Of a DNA stretch of 64,000 nucleotides, positions 22,611-30,539 are shown in pieces; positions within the stretch are counted from its first letter, which is position 1, and each line of letters opens with the position of its first letter. The position numbers and the translations under genes were made by a program. The notes under the pieces were generated by a model that was not told the origin of the DNA, searched no databases, and worked only from the letters and a program-made list of their open reading frames with translations. The stretch lies in the NCBI RefSeq assembly GCF_963677155.1, contig NZ_OY781884.1:5142501-5206500 (forward strand). Reading direction: 5' to 3'. The stretch comes from an uncultured Draconibacterium sp. (lineage in GTDB: Bacteria > Bacteroidota > Bacteroidia > Bacteroidales > Prolixibacteraceae).

Positions 22611-24206
22611 TTATTTTGAATTGCATTTTATTATAAATTTCGGTATCTGAAGAACATTAAATCCGATACAATATACATTATCTTCAACTTCAAGTGCATT
22701 TTCAATATTATTTTCCAATAAAATTATTGGCTTTTCGATATGTAACTTTTCCAGTTCTTGTTTTTTCTTTGCTACTGATGTCCAATTACCAACTGAAAGT
22801 CTGGTAGAATCAGCCCATGCAACTAAACTGGGGATTAACTCTACAACATCTATAACACCTGTGTCATCTGGATAATATAAAGCCCAAACATTTTTTGTTA
22901 ATTTCGTATTATCAGGTTTTGTTTTATAAAAACGAAGAGAGTTAATTTTCATATCGCTTTTCAAAATTTCCTGAACAAAAGGCTTAAAGTTTTCAATTGT
23001 AATAATTCCATAATTTTGAATGGAATCAATAGATTCACCAAACAGTTTCTTTTGTTTTGTGTATAAAAATGCTCCGATATCATCAAAAATCATATTTGAA
23101 AATCCATCAGCCGATGCATGTTTTGATTTGGGATAGTAACTAAATGCCCCTTCTGATTTTACGTAGTATTTATCAAAGCTTATTGTTACAAAATCTGCCA
23201 ATAAATTCTCCATAGTTTGCTTATCTTGTTTTGATGCATCTTTCCATAAATACCGTAAAATCATTTTAAATCCTTTTACTTTTTTTAGGTTCCATTCATG
23301 AATTACATCTAATTCATCTTCATCGGCAGGATATGGTTCTGAAAGAATTTTCAAAGAATTTGAAAATAGTTTATCGATATATCGCAATGGAAAGTCGTCA
23401 TATAAATCATTCCCGTCAATATCTCGATATGCTTTTAATATTGAGGCTGTATTATTAAGGTCGTTTTTGAGCAATCTACCTGTACTTTTGCTTTTTGGGC
23501 CCCACATACCCGTTGTGCTATCTTGAAAATTATACATCCACGTTAGCATCGCATATTTCCATTCGGGCGAAAAACGGTACAAATTATTTCTTTCCAGAGT
23601 ATTATTCTGGTTTGTACAATCTAATATGTTGCGGGCAAAATGAAAGGTGGTTTGTGGAAATTTAGAAGCTATCCAGCCAATATAAGAAATATCGTTCAGG
23701 AAAGCTTTAAGTTTCTCGGGTGTATTAATATCATCCAGAAATTTCAATGGATATTTAAGTTGCAAAGGGGCAGATGCTGAATCCAATAATGATTCCAGGT
23801 GATTTATTATATTTTGCGAAATCTCCCAATAAACGCAATAAGGAACGGATTCATCAATAAATGCTCCCGTTTTGGGATTTTGCAAATCAAGGAAAAAATC
23901 TATTTCTTCTTGTTTATTCTTGAAATCTGGGATTTTCAGCAATCCATCCTTGTTTTTTAATTTATAATGATATTCCGATAAAGTGTTTATTAATTTTGAA
24001 TATTCCCCTTTATCCAACAGGTATGCAGATCCTAACATTCGGAACTCAAAATCAGCCATGTAGTAGCCTTCGTTTTGCAATTGTTTATTCAGCTTAAAGA
24101 GTTCTTTTACTTGTGTTTTCTGTTGAACAGCCCTAAAAACCCCGAAAGCAATAAAAACTACCATCAGACTTGAAACGGCTATAATAATTATTTTTTTACG
24201 CTTCAT
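22611..24206 (-). CDS. Hypothetical membrane-anchored protein, probably all-helical
   Basis: This is a 531-residue protein with one N-terminal membrane helix (IIIIAVSSLMVVFIAFGVF) and no lipobox, so it is probably anchored in the inner membrane facing the periplasm. The body is helical. Segments such as FFLDLQNPKTGAFID and TWMYNFQDSTTGMWGPKSKS, with N/D-P-K-T-G-x-F/W turns, suggest an alpha/alpha-toroid fold like that of some glycosidases or prenyl-cyclase relatives. I do not recognise the family and see no catalytic motif to rely on. It occupies one cassette between repeat R16 and the IS110 remnant. Confidence 0.65.
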   Translation of the reverse strand: MKRKKIIIIAVSSLMVVFIAFGVFRAVQQKTQVKELFKLNKQLQNEGYYMADFEFRMLGSAYLLDKGEYSKLINTLSEYHYKLKNKDGLLKIPDFKNKQEEIDFFLDLQNPKTGAFIDESVPYCVYWEISQNIINHLESLLDSASAPLQLKYPLKFLDDINTPEKLKAFLNDISYIGWIASKFPQTTFHFARNILDCTNQNNTLERNNLYRFSPEWKYAMLTWMYNFQDSTTGMWGPKSKSTGRLLKNDLNNTASILKAYRDIDGNDLYDDFPLRYIDKLFSNSLKILSEPYPADEDELDVIHEWNLKKVKGFKMILRYLWKDASKQDKQTMENLLADFVTISFDKYYVKSEGAFSYYPKSKHASADGFSNMIFDDIGAFLYTKQKKLFGESIDSIQNYGIITIENFKPFVQEILKSDMKINSLRFYKTKPDNTKLTKNVWALYYPDDTGVIDVVELIPSLVAWADSTRLSVGNWTSVAKKKQELEKLHIEKPIILLENNIENALEVEDNVYCIGFNVLQIPKFIIKCNSK

Positions 24207-24222
24207 TTTTCTTATGTTTTTA

Positions 24223-24357
24223 TACCGTTAACGGTAAGTAAAACGTAGTGCGGGTTTTCAAGGTACCTTACTATCAATTTACCACATCGTTTAATAATTA
24301 TTAATTCGTTCATTTTAAGCACTTAGTTCGCATTACGTTTATACATTGTTGTGAACA
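24223..24357 (-). repeat. Cassette-junction repeat R16 (minus orientation)
   Basis: On the minus strand the left arm is GTTCACAACAATGTATAAAC, then GTAATGCG, and the right arm is CGCACTACGTTTTACTTACC, then GTTAACGGTA. The arms pair over about 25 bp (GTATAAACGTAATGCG against CGCACTACGTTTTAC). The centre has lost most of the conserved CCCGC segments and is AT-rich. It starts 4 bp after the M3 peptidase stop codon. Confidence 0.7.
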
Positions 24358-24360
24358 GTT

Positions 24361-26217
24361 TTAATTTATCAATCCATTGTTTTTCAGCTCCTTTTCATAT
24401 AAATCGACCAGTATTGTGAGGTAGTTAGAAATTGCTGAATAATTATCTTTATCCAGTAAATCAATACCAGATTTTCTCAACTGGTTTAGAGGAAAATCAT
24501 TGCTGCCTGATTCCAATAATGAAATATAGCTCTCTATCCATTTTTCGCTTTCTTCACCTTTAATCTTATCATGAAAATTCAAGGAAGCTGTTATAGATGA
24601 CACATATTGGTAATCATAAAAGTCAAGTATTCCATAGCTACACCAAGAACTCGAGTCTATGTTGTTAATCGTTTTACCGTAGAAACCTGTATAAATATCA
24701 ACGTATAACTTATCCAGTGTTGATGCAGTTACATCTTCATCGTCTTCAATGTTAGTATAGGTTTGTAATGCAAAATCTGCTTTTATTGCACTTTTATAAT
24801 AATACTCAATATTATTTATCGCTATTTCCAATAAATACAACCTATTTTCTTTGCTTTCCCATTGATTTAGAAGGTAATCAGTCAATAATAATTCATTGAA
24901 AGTTGATGTAATCTCATCAATGAAGATTGTGGATTCATAAGTAGAAATTGGTTGTTTTTCCATTGAATAGATTGCATGCACACCATGCCCTAATTCATGA
25001 ATAAGGTCGTAAACATCTTTTAATCCATTTCCGTATGTTGTTAAAATAAAGGGTGGCGTACCATAACAATAAGTCGTGTAAGCTACACTTGTTAGTTTAT
25101 CTTTGTTTTCAAAATAGTCAATTGTCCTATTATTAAGGCTTTCAGTCGATTTAGTTAGGTATTCTTCTCCAAGGGGTTTTACTGAGTTCTCAATTAATTG
25201 TTTAGCTTTTTCAATATTATATTTCACATTTGGGGCAAAGATATTAAAACGCATGTCTGAGGCAGAATAATCTTCTAACTTCATTGCTTTTGCTCTTAAC
25301 TGGTGATATTTCTGTAGTGGTTTTGATTCCTTTTTTAGTGTTTCAATCAGATCAGAGTACAGTTTTGTCGGGATACTGTCAGAATCAATATGATATTCCA
25401 AAGTGCTATTATAATTGTATGATTGTGCATAAGCAAACTGCATATATGCTGCTCCTTTCATTAGATTTGCAATTGTATTTTTATTAGAATTGTATTTTTT
25501 ACTCATGGCTTGATATGCCTGCTTTCTAACTGTTCGATTCTTGTCATTACGCAGAATATTAAAGTATTTTGTTGAATTTAAAGTTAATGCCGTATCCTCA
25601 ATTACTATTTTAGGTGCTTTATTATCTAGATTAATTAATGCGTCATATGCATCTTCAAAGGAATAAAATGCATATTCGAATCGTGAAATTGTATTTTCTT
25701 TTTCTTCTGCAATAACATGATCTTTATCTCGTAAATCTGCTTTGTATTGAAATTCGTAATCCATTAGTTTTGGTATCTCCTTAAACCACCTGTTAACAGA
25801 ATCAGGGTTGAGTTTTTTTATACAAGGAGATATCCAAGCTGTTTTATAACGCAAGTCATAGTCTAAAACCATCGCCTCATAACTTTGATTTGAAGCAAAT
25901 TCGTCTCGTTGATTCACATGTGACAGCATCATTGCATATGTTGATAGCTTTTGAATTCGATTATTTAAAGTATCTAAAGAGTACAAAGTCTCATACAATT
26001 CAGTTGCTGTTTTAAAAGTGTCTCGAACAACAAATGCCTCAACTAATTTTTCAGTCTCCTTATAATTTTCTTTCCACTGATTCCAATCATCGAATATGGG
26101 CGTCATATCCCAAGTATATTTCTCAGGAATATCTTCTCTGTTCTCAAAATATGTTTGTGAAAAAGTCGGAGCACTTAAAATAATTAAAGCAAATAATGTA
26201 ATTGTCTTTTTTATCAT
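24361..26217 (-). CDS. pepF: Oligoendopeptidase F-type zinc metallopeptidase (M3B), exported
   Basis: This 618-residue zinc peptidase of family M3 cleaves short peptides. The zinc site HELGH is at residues 407-411 (YDLIHELGHGVHAIYS), with the third ligand Glu downstream in FIDEITSTFNELLL. The surrounding M3B segments are PPFILTTYGNGLKDV and FALQTYTNIEDDE. Classic PepF is cytoplasmic, but this copy has a signal peptide (APTFSQ cleavage region), so it should act in the periplasm, as seen for Bacteroidota homologues. Length is normal. It is a single-gene cassette between R10 and R16. The gene symbol denotes family membership only. Confidence 0.9.
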   Translation of the reverse strand: MIKKTITLFALIILSAPTFSQTYFENREDIPEKYTWDMTPIFDDWNQWKENYKETEKLVEAFVVRDTFKTATELYETLYSLDTLNNRIQKLSTYAMMLSHVNQRDEFASNQSYEAMVLDYDLRYKTAWISPCIKKLNPDSVNRWFKEIPKLMDYEFQYKADLRDKDHVIAEEKENTISRFEYAFYSFEDAYDALINLDNKAPKIVIEDTALTLNSTKYFNILRNDKNRTVRKQAYQAMSKKYNSNKNTIANLMKGAAYMQFAYAQSYNYNSTLEYHIDSDSIPTKLYSDLIETLKKESKPLQKYHQLRAKAMKLEDYSASDMRFNIFAPNVKYNIEKAKQLIENSVKPLGEEYLTKSTESLNNRTIDYFENKDKLTSVAYTTYCYGTPPFILTTYGNGLKDVYDLIHELGHGVHAIYSMEKQPISTYESTIFIDEITSTFNELLLTDYLLNQWESKENRLYLLEIAINNIEYYYKSAIKADFALQTYTNIEDDEDVTASTLDKLYVDIYTGFYGKTINNIDSSSWCSYGILDFYDYQYVSSITASLNFHDKIKGEESEKWIESYISLLESGSNDFPLNQLRKSGIDLLDKDNYSAISNYLTILVDLYEKELKNNGLIN

Positions 26218-26249
26218 GTCTGTATTTTGTTTGGTAGTGTCTGGCTAAA

Positions 26250-26386
26250 TTGCCTACAACGATTGGTACATGTTGCGGAGCGGGTTTCGGAGAGCATTTC
26301 TGTCCAATGAACACTGAACAGTGATGCGAAAATCCGCAGTTTCTAACCGCCCACCCCCGCTCTGAAATATGTACTTTGCTAGCGGC
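26250..26386 (-). repeat. Cassette-junction repeat R10 (subfamily B)
   Basis: On the minus strand it begins GCTAGCAAAGTACATATTTC, then AGAGCGGGG, and ends CGCTCCGCAACATGTACCAA, then TCGTTGTAGGCAA. The centre AACTGCGGATTTTCGCATCA ... GGACAGAAATGCTCTCCGAA resembles R2 and R9. It begins 6 bp after the stop of the GyrI-like remnant and ends ~33 bp before the M3 peptidase start. Confidence 0.75.
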
Positions 26387-26391
26387 TGGTA

Positions 26392-26469
26392 TTATTTTGT
26401 TGCGATATAAATTTCTACCTCTAAATTTTCTCCATTTTGGGATTTTTCTCCATAAACCTCAAAATCGTA
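26392..26469 (-). pseudogene. C-terminal remnant of a GyrI-like effector-binding protein
   Basis: A short open stretch reads YDFEVYGEKSQNGENLEVEI, then YIATK and a stop. The pattern FEVYG ... (V/M)EIYIP at the very end is characteristic of GyrI-like/AraC-effector-binding domains. Upstream the frame breaks up with several stops, and 26,470-26,646 contains no gene I can identify. The remnant is followed by repeat R10 within 6 bp, so it keeps the position of a former cassette gene. Confidence 0.55.
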
Positions 26470-26646
26470 ATTCTTCTATTTTTAATCGAGTATTTATCTA
26501 AATGCAATACGACCAATCTTGATTTCTAAACCTTAAATAAGGAATAAAGTCAAAATGCGATTTGTTAGAATATTTTTCATTTACATTTTTCTTAAATTAT
26601 CCACTTTCGTTTTAGATTGGGTATTTAATCTTGTCTTCGTGCATTA

Positions 26647-27039
26647 TTAATGAATGATTGAAGGTTTTCTGTTTTTTAATAAGATTATCCCAAAAGAAAC
26701 CCATAATATGGTTTCGATACTAATAGCTATGAAAATAGAAGTATTTACTGCTCCTCTAAAAAATTCATAAATGCCCATAAATGATAATCCAAATAATGTC
26801 ATTCCAGTTGCTATGCAAATGAATTGTCTTGCTTTTGAATGAGACAAATTTCTTGATGCAAACATCAACACCGAGATTCCTAACATAAACATCGCTGCTC
26901 TTCGAGCCAGAACAGATGCTGCTTCGGAAGGATCTAGTCCCAAATCCTTAATAAAAGAATTAGTCATAAAAAGCAACTGTATTGTCAGATAGATAAATAA
27001 AACAGAAGTTGCGATACTTACAATTTTAAAAAATTTCAT
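26647..27039 (-). CDS. Small four-helix membrane protein
   Basis: This is a 130-residue hydrophobic protein with four predicted membrane helices (IVSIATSVLFIYLTIQLLF; AAMFMLGISVLMFASRNL; FICIATGMTLFGLSFMGIY; IFIAISIETILWVSFGIIL). The sequence SEAASVLARRAAMFMLGIS before helix 2 is typical of small DUF4345-like Bacteroidota membrane proteins; that family call is tentative. The start is taken at ATG 27039; a TTG two codons earlier is possible. The space upstream to the xylosidase (27,040-27,274) holds only degraded repeat-like sequence (GCAACCGGTACGTAAC). Function unknown. Confidence 0.65.
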   Translation of the reverse strand: MKFFKIVSIATSVLFIYLTIQLLFMTNSFIKDLGLDPSEAASVLARRAAMFMLGISVLMFASRNLSHSKARQFICIATGMTLFGLSFMGIYEFFRGAVNTSIFIAISIETILWVSFGIILLKNRKPSIIH

Positions 27040-27274
27040 ACTCAATTTTTTTAAGTTTCAATATTTAGTTTTCTAGTAATATATATGTTACGTACCGGTT
27101 GCGGGGCAGATCTAATCTTTTCTGTTAAATCCTGTTTTCTTGAATGTTTGCACCGATTTTCGGCTACGAATAGTTGTGTGTTTTAACACTCAACTTTGCA
27201 AGTACGCGCCAAACTATAAAATCCATAAGGATTTTCAGGAGTTGGCCTGGAGTAATAATTATTTACAACCATTG

Positions 27275-28873
27275 TTATTTGCTGGCTTTATTTTTTTCTT
27301 CATATTTAAAATAATCATAATCTGCCGCTTTTCTTCCCCCCGACAAATCTTGGCAACACATTCCTACAAATGAACCGGTAAAATGAGCATCGCCGCCAAA
27401 TTCTTCATATTCATCCGACAGGGTACTGTAATCATAAACCAAACCTATTTGATTCCAATTCTCTCCGTCTGCTGAGTGATAAAATCGTAGTTTGTCATAA
27501 TTTACTTCTGCCTTTAAATAATACATTCCCTCGTCAGAAATACTCAATTTATCGTCAAGTAGAAATTCGGTTACTCCATTCATACTTGTTACAATGTCAA
27601 TACATCTGCCTTTTTCTTCTTCCCAAGTTAAATAGAGATAATAAAAATTTCTATTGTCGTAAAGGCATATTAAACCTGCCATTTGCTGAAAAGTGTCAGG
27701 ATGAAAATCTAAACAAGTTTCTGCCGTATAAACAAAAGATTGTTGCCTTCTTGCAACGAGAGCTTGAGTATGATGTGAGTTTAGAGATTCTCTCCCTTTT
27801 AGTCGCAAAAATCCAGGTCTTTCGGTTAATGTAAGTGTATCTTCTTCCAATTTCACTCTTAAAAATTGGAAATTGATATTTAGTTCCGGACTATCAAAAT
27901 CATCTTTCGTCGGTTGTTTGTCCCATTGGAGAATGGGTAGTTTTGGTGCAAGTACTTCGACTTTGGGCTCATTTCCTCCTTCCTCCAATCTTAACCAATC
28001 ATCCTCTGTCCATTTCATTTTTTGGATTGCTGTTTCCCTTCCCATCGTACATCTTCCTCTTGACGGAATATGTCTTCCACAAAGATGTGTTAAGTACCAT
28101 TCTCCATTTTGAGTTTCCACCAATGAAGCATGACCAGCTCTTTGCAATTCTAATTTTGGATTATTGTATGAAGTCAAAATTGGATTTTGAGGGTCTACTT
28201 CATAAGGGCCCTCCAGTTTTTTTGATCGAGCCATTGTTACAGCATGTTTCAGAACTGTTCCACCTTCGGCAGTCATCAAATAATAGTACCCATTTCTTTT
28301 ATAAATATGTGGACCTTCTACAAGTCCAATTTCTGTACCTTTAAAAATATTGGCAATCGGGCCTATTAATTTTTTCTCCTTTTCAGAATATTCTTGGAGT
28401 AAAATTCCGCCGAAAGGATGTTTTCCTTTTCGGTGGTCCCAAATCATATTCAACAACCACTTTCTTCCATCATCATCGTGAAATAATGAAGGGTCAAATC
28501 CAGAACTATTCAAATAAATTGGGTCAGACCAATCACCAAGAATATCTTGGGTAGTCACTAAATAATTATGAGCATCTTTAAATTCTCCTCTAAATGTTTT
28601 TACATCGGTATAAATTAAGTAGTATGTCCCATTGTTGAAACTTAAACATGGTGCCCAAATTCCACAAGAATTCGGATTACCTACCATATTCAATTGCGAA
28701 GTTCTATTTAGAGGGTGAGCTATTAATTTCCAATTAGTTAAATCTTTTGAATGGTGTATTTGAACACCAGGAAACCATTCAAATGTTGATGTAGCAATGT
28801 AATAGGCATCTCCCACTCTTAAAATAGATGGGTCAGGATTAAATCCCGGAAGGATTGGATTTTCAATTTTCAT
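27275..28873 (-). CDS. GH43-family beta-xylosidase, cytoplasmic
   Basis: This 532-residue glycoside hydrolase has an N-terminal five-bladed propeller. Catalytic residues are visible: Asp14 in GFNPDPSI (general base), Asp127 in GFDPSLF (pKa modulator) and Glu186 in VEGPHIYKRNG (acid). Residues ~320-525 form the C-terminal beta-sandwich (GH43_C2: FLRVKLEEDTLTLTERPGFL) that closes the active site in dimeric or tetrameric xylosidases. It would release xylose, or possibly arabinose, from short xylo-oligosaccharides. There is no signal peptide, so it works on imported sugars. No xylan transport or xylose-isomerase genes are adjacent. It stands alone as a cassette, followed by degraded sequence. Confidence 0.92.
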   Translation of the reverse strand: MKIENPILPGFNPDPSILRVGDAYYIATSTFEWFPGVQIHHSKDLTNWKLIAHPLNRTSQLNMVGNPNSCGIWAPCLSFNNGTYYLIYTDVKTFRGEFKDAHNYLVTTQDILGDWSDPIYLNSSGFDPSLFHDDDGRKWLLNMIWDHRKGKHPFGGILLQEYSEKEKKLIGPIANIFKGTEIGLVEGPHIYKRNGYYYLMTAEGGTVLKHAVTMARSKKLEGPYEVDPQNPILTSYNNPKLELQRAGHASLVETQNGEWYLTHLCGRHIPSRGRCTMGRETAIQKMKWTEDDWLRLEEGGNEPKVEVLAPKLPILQWDKQPTKDDFDSPELNINFQFLRVKLEEDTLTLTERPGFLRLKGRESLNSHHTQALVARRQQSFVYTAETCLDFHPDTFQQMAGLICLYDNRNFYYLYLTWEEEKGRCIDIVTSMNGVTEFLLDDKLSISDEGMYYLKAEVNYDKLRFYHSADGENWNQIGLVYDYSTLSDEYEEFGGDAHFTGSFVGMCCQDLSGGRKAADYDYFKYEEKNKASK

Positions 28874-28889
28874 TTATTTTTATTTTGTT

Positions 28890-29003
28890 TTTAACGGTCA
28901 CTTGCAAGTTGTCGTTGAGGATTTAGAAGGGCGTCAGTGTCCGACAGGACATGACGGTCAGACAACGTACACCACTGCCCCCGCAATGCAATTTGTTGTA
29001 GCC
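28890..29003 (-). repeat. Cassette-junction repeat R11 (subfamily B-like)
   Basis: On the minus strand it begins TGGCTACAACAAATTGCATT, then GCGGGGGCAG, and ends CCTCAACGACAACTTGCAAG, then TGACCGTTAA. The right part is close to that of R2 (CAACGACAACTTACAGGTGA). The centre holds a hairpin built on GTCCTGTCGGACA. It starts 6 bp after the lipoprotein stop and ends 16 bp before the xylosidase start. Confidence 0.7.
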
Positions 29004-29009
29004 AGTGTT

Positions 29010-29489
29010 TTAATTTTTTAAAGTGTCAGTTTTTGATATAGTTTCGTAAACAATCTGCATAAATATCTCCAATTTGTCTGGCAGCTCATTTTCATTTGGA
29101 TAATATAAATAGGTTGAATCACTTTTATTTGTCGTCACATATTCCAATTTTGTTGTCCGTGCATCTGTCGCAGCATTGTCATGAAATCCATACTTATCCG
29201 AAATGTCAATTGAAAGTACCTTTTCCAAATTTTCTTTAATTAACGACATATCTTCGGTTGAAATTTGAAATTGAGATTCTCTGTATTGGTTGCTTAATTC
29301 ATATTTTTCTTGAACGTTTAATTTTCCATTTTGGTCAATAGTCGCTTTGTAGTAGAAATCTGCCCAAGCGCTCGATTCATTCCAAAAAATTGAATATGTA
29401 TTCAAGTCATAATTTGGAACATCTTCTTTATGACAGTTAGTAAAACCAATCAACAGTATTACGGCAATGAGTAAGTTTATTTTTTTCAT
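29010..29489 (-). CDS. Hypothetical lipoprotein
   Basis: This is a 159-residue protein with a lipoprotein signal peptide (AVILLIGFTNC, Cys at about residue 19). The mature domain looks like a mixed alpha/beta fold (YDLNTYSIFWNESSAWADFY ... TTKLEYVTTNKSDSTYLYYP). No family is recognised. It would be anchored on the outer or inner membrane. It is a single-gene cassette between the degraded repeat R12 and R11. Confidence 0.7.
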   Translation of the reverse strand: MKKINLLIAVILLIGFTNCHKEDVPNYDLNTYSIFWNESSAWADFYYKATIDQNGKLNVQEKYELSNQYRESQFQISTEDMSLIKENLEKVLSIDISDKYGFHDNAATDARTTKLEYVTTNKSDSTYLYYPNENELPDKLEIFMQIVYETISKTDTLKN

Positions 29490-29539
29490 AACGTATTGAT
29501 ATTTTGGTAATTTTTATCTGTTGATAGATGTTTTTCTTA

Positions 29540-29660
29540 GCACAACGGTTGCGTTTTCCAATAGTGGCTACAACTTGTATGCAACGGCAGTCCGTCTAAA
29601 AGTAAAATAATGCTATTGCGAGGTCTTTTGTATAATACCGTATAACTCATTATAACGTTC
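29540..29660 (-). repeat. Degenerate cassette-junction repeat R12
   Basis: On the minus strand parts of the usual arms can be traced: GAACGTTATAATGAGTTATA at one side and GCATACAAGTTGTAGCCACT with AACCGTTGTGC at the other. Pairing is weak and the core is not conserved. The call rests mainly on its position between the transglutaminase-like gene and the lipoprotein gene. Confidence 0.4.
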
Positions 29661-29713
29661 AAAATAAATTTAGACGCACTGTTTCATTTTAATTTGCCTA
29701 TTACAAACTGTAT

Positions 29714-30396
29714 TTAATTGATATTGCAATCTATTCCTATTTCTCCCAAAGCAATTTTCATCATAAATTCGTATCTATCTTCTGAATAATCCGAAAAATA
29801 AATCGGGATAGTTTTTAATATTACTTTCTCAGTATTAGGGAATAAACAATCTTGATAAGGTTTAAATTGAACCGTCATATCTTTCATTAACTCTTTCTTT
29901 TCTGTCCATTCTTTCCATTTTGCATTATTTCCGACAGGTTCATATAAATACCATTTTCCGTGTATGTATATTCCTGTGAGTGCGTGTGTGAACAAATGAT
30001 CTTTTTTTTTCCATCGAAAAAAAAATCTTTTAGTATCATAGATTGATATTGTAATCTGGAAGGAACTTTGATCGCACGGCAAAGAGCAGCGAGAAGAATT
30101 GAGCGTTGATAACAGAAATTTCCACCATTTTTTAAGATTTCACTAGCCACAAATGAATCAACATGATCAGCGTTATAAGAATCTCTAACAAACTCAAACA
30201 GTACACGCACTTTATCAACGTCAGTATCACAATTACTTGTCAATTCAGTAGCTTTTGAAATAATGTCTTGGTTATCACTATTAATATATTTAGTTGGCTT
30301 TAAAAAAACTGAAAGATTATTCTCCTGTTGAGAAAATAAATTATTAGCAGTTAAAATAATTCCAAATAATGCGATAAAAAGGTTATTTGCTTTCAT
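29714..30396 (-). pseudogene. Exported transglutaminase-like protein gene, frameshifted
   Basis: Two overlapping minus-strand frames (30396-29887 and 30082-29714) together make one protein. The first gives a signal peptide, then VRVLFEFVRDSYNADHVDS and the catalytic-Cys segment GGNFCYQRSILLAALCRAI, typical of a transglutaminase-like domain. The second continues LFTHALTGIYIHGKWYLYEP, which holds the catalytic His. The break lies in the homopolymer region 30002-30025, with a run of nine T followed shortly by nine A. Either the gene is inactivated, or one base was miscounted in the assembly. If repaired it would encode about 220 residues of a periplasmic transglutaminase/protease-like protein. 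Confidence 0.75.
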
Positions 30397-30468
30397 ATAG
30401 TACCATTTAAAACTCGTGAAAAAGTCAATGTAAAGAGACAGGTTCTCGCCTCACAATCCTACACTACA

Positions 30469-30495
30469 CCATGCCATTAACCGTTAGAGGCATGG
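30469..30495. repeat. Short inverted repeat, possible remnant of a cassette repeat
   Basis: CCATGCC (30469-30475) and GGCATGG (30489-30495) pair perfectly around ATTAACCGTTAGA, which contains a CCGTTA box like the right ends of R1 and R16. It lies between the amidohydrolase stop and the transglutaminase-like gene, where a junction repeat is expected, but most of the usual sequence is absent. Confidence 0.4.
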
Positions 30496-30539
30496 CTAAA
30501 AAACAATCACTCTCAATAACGGTTACTGATTTTCTATTT

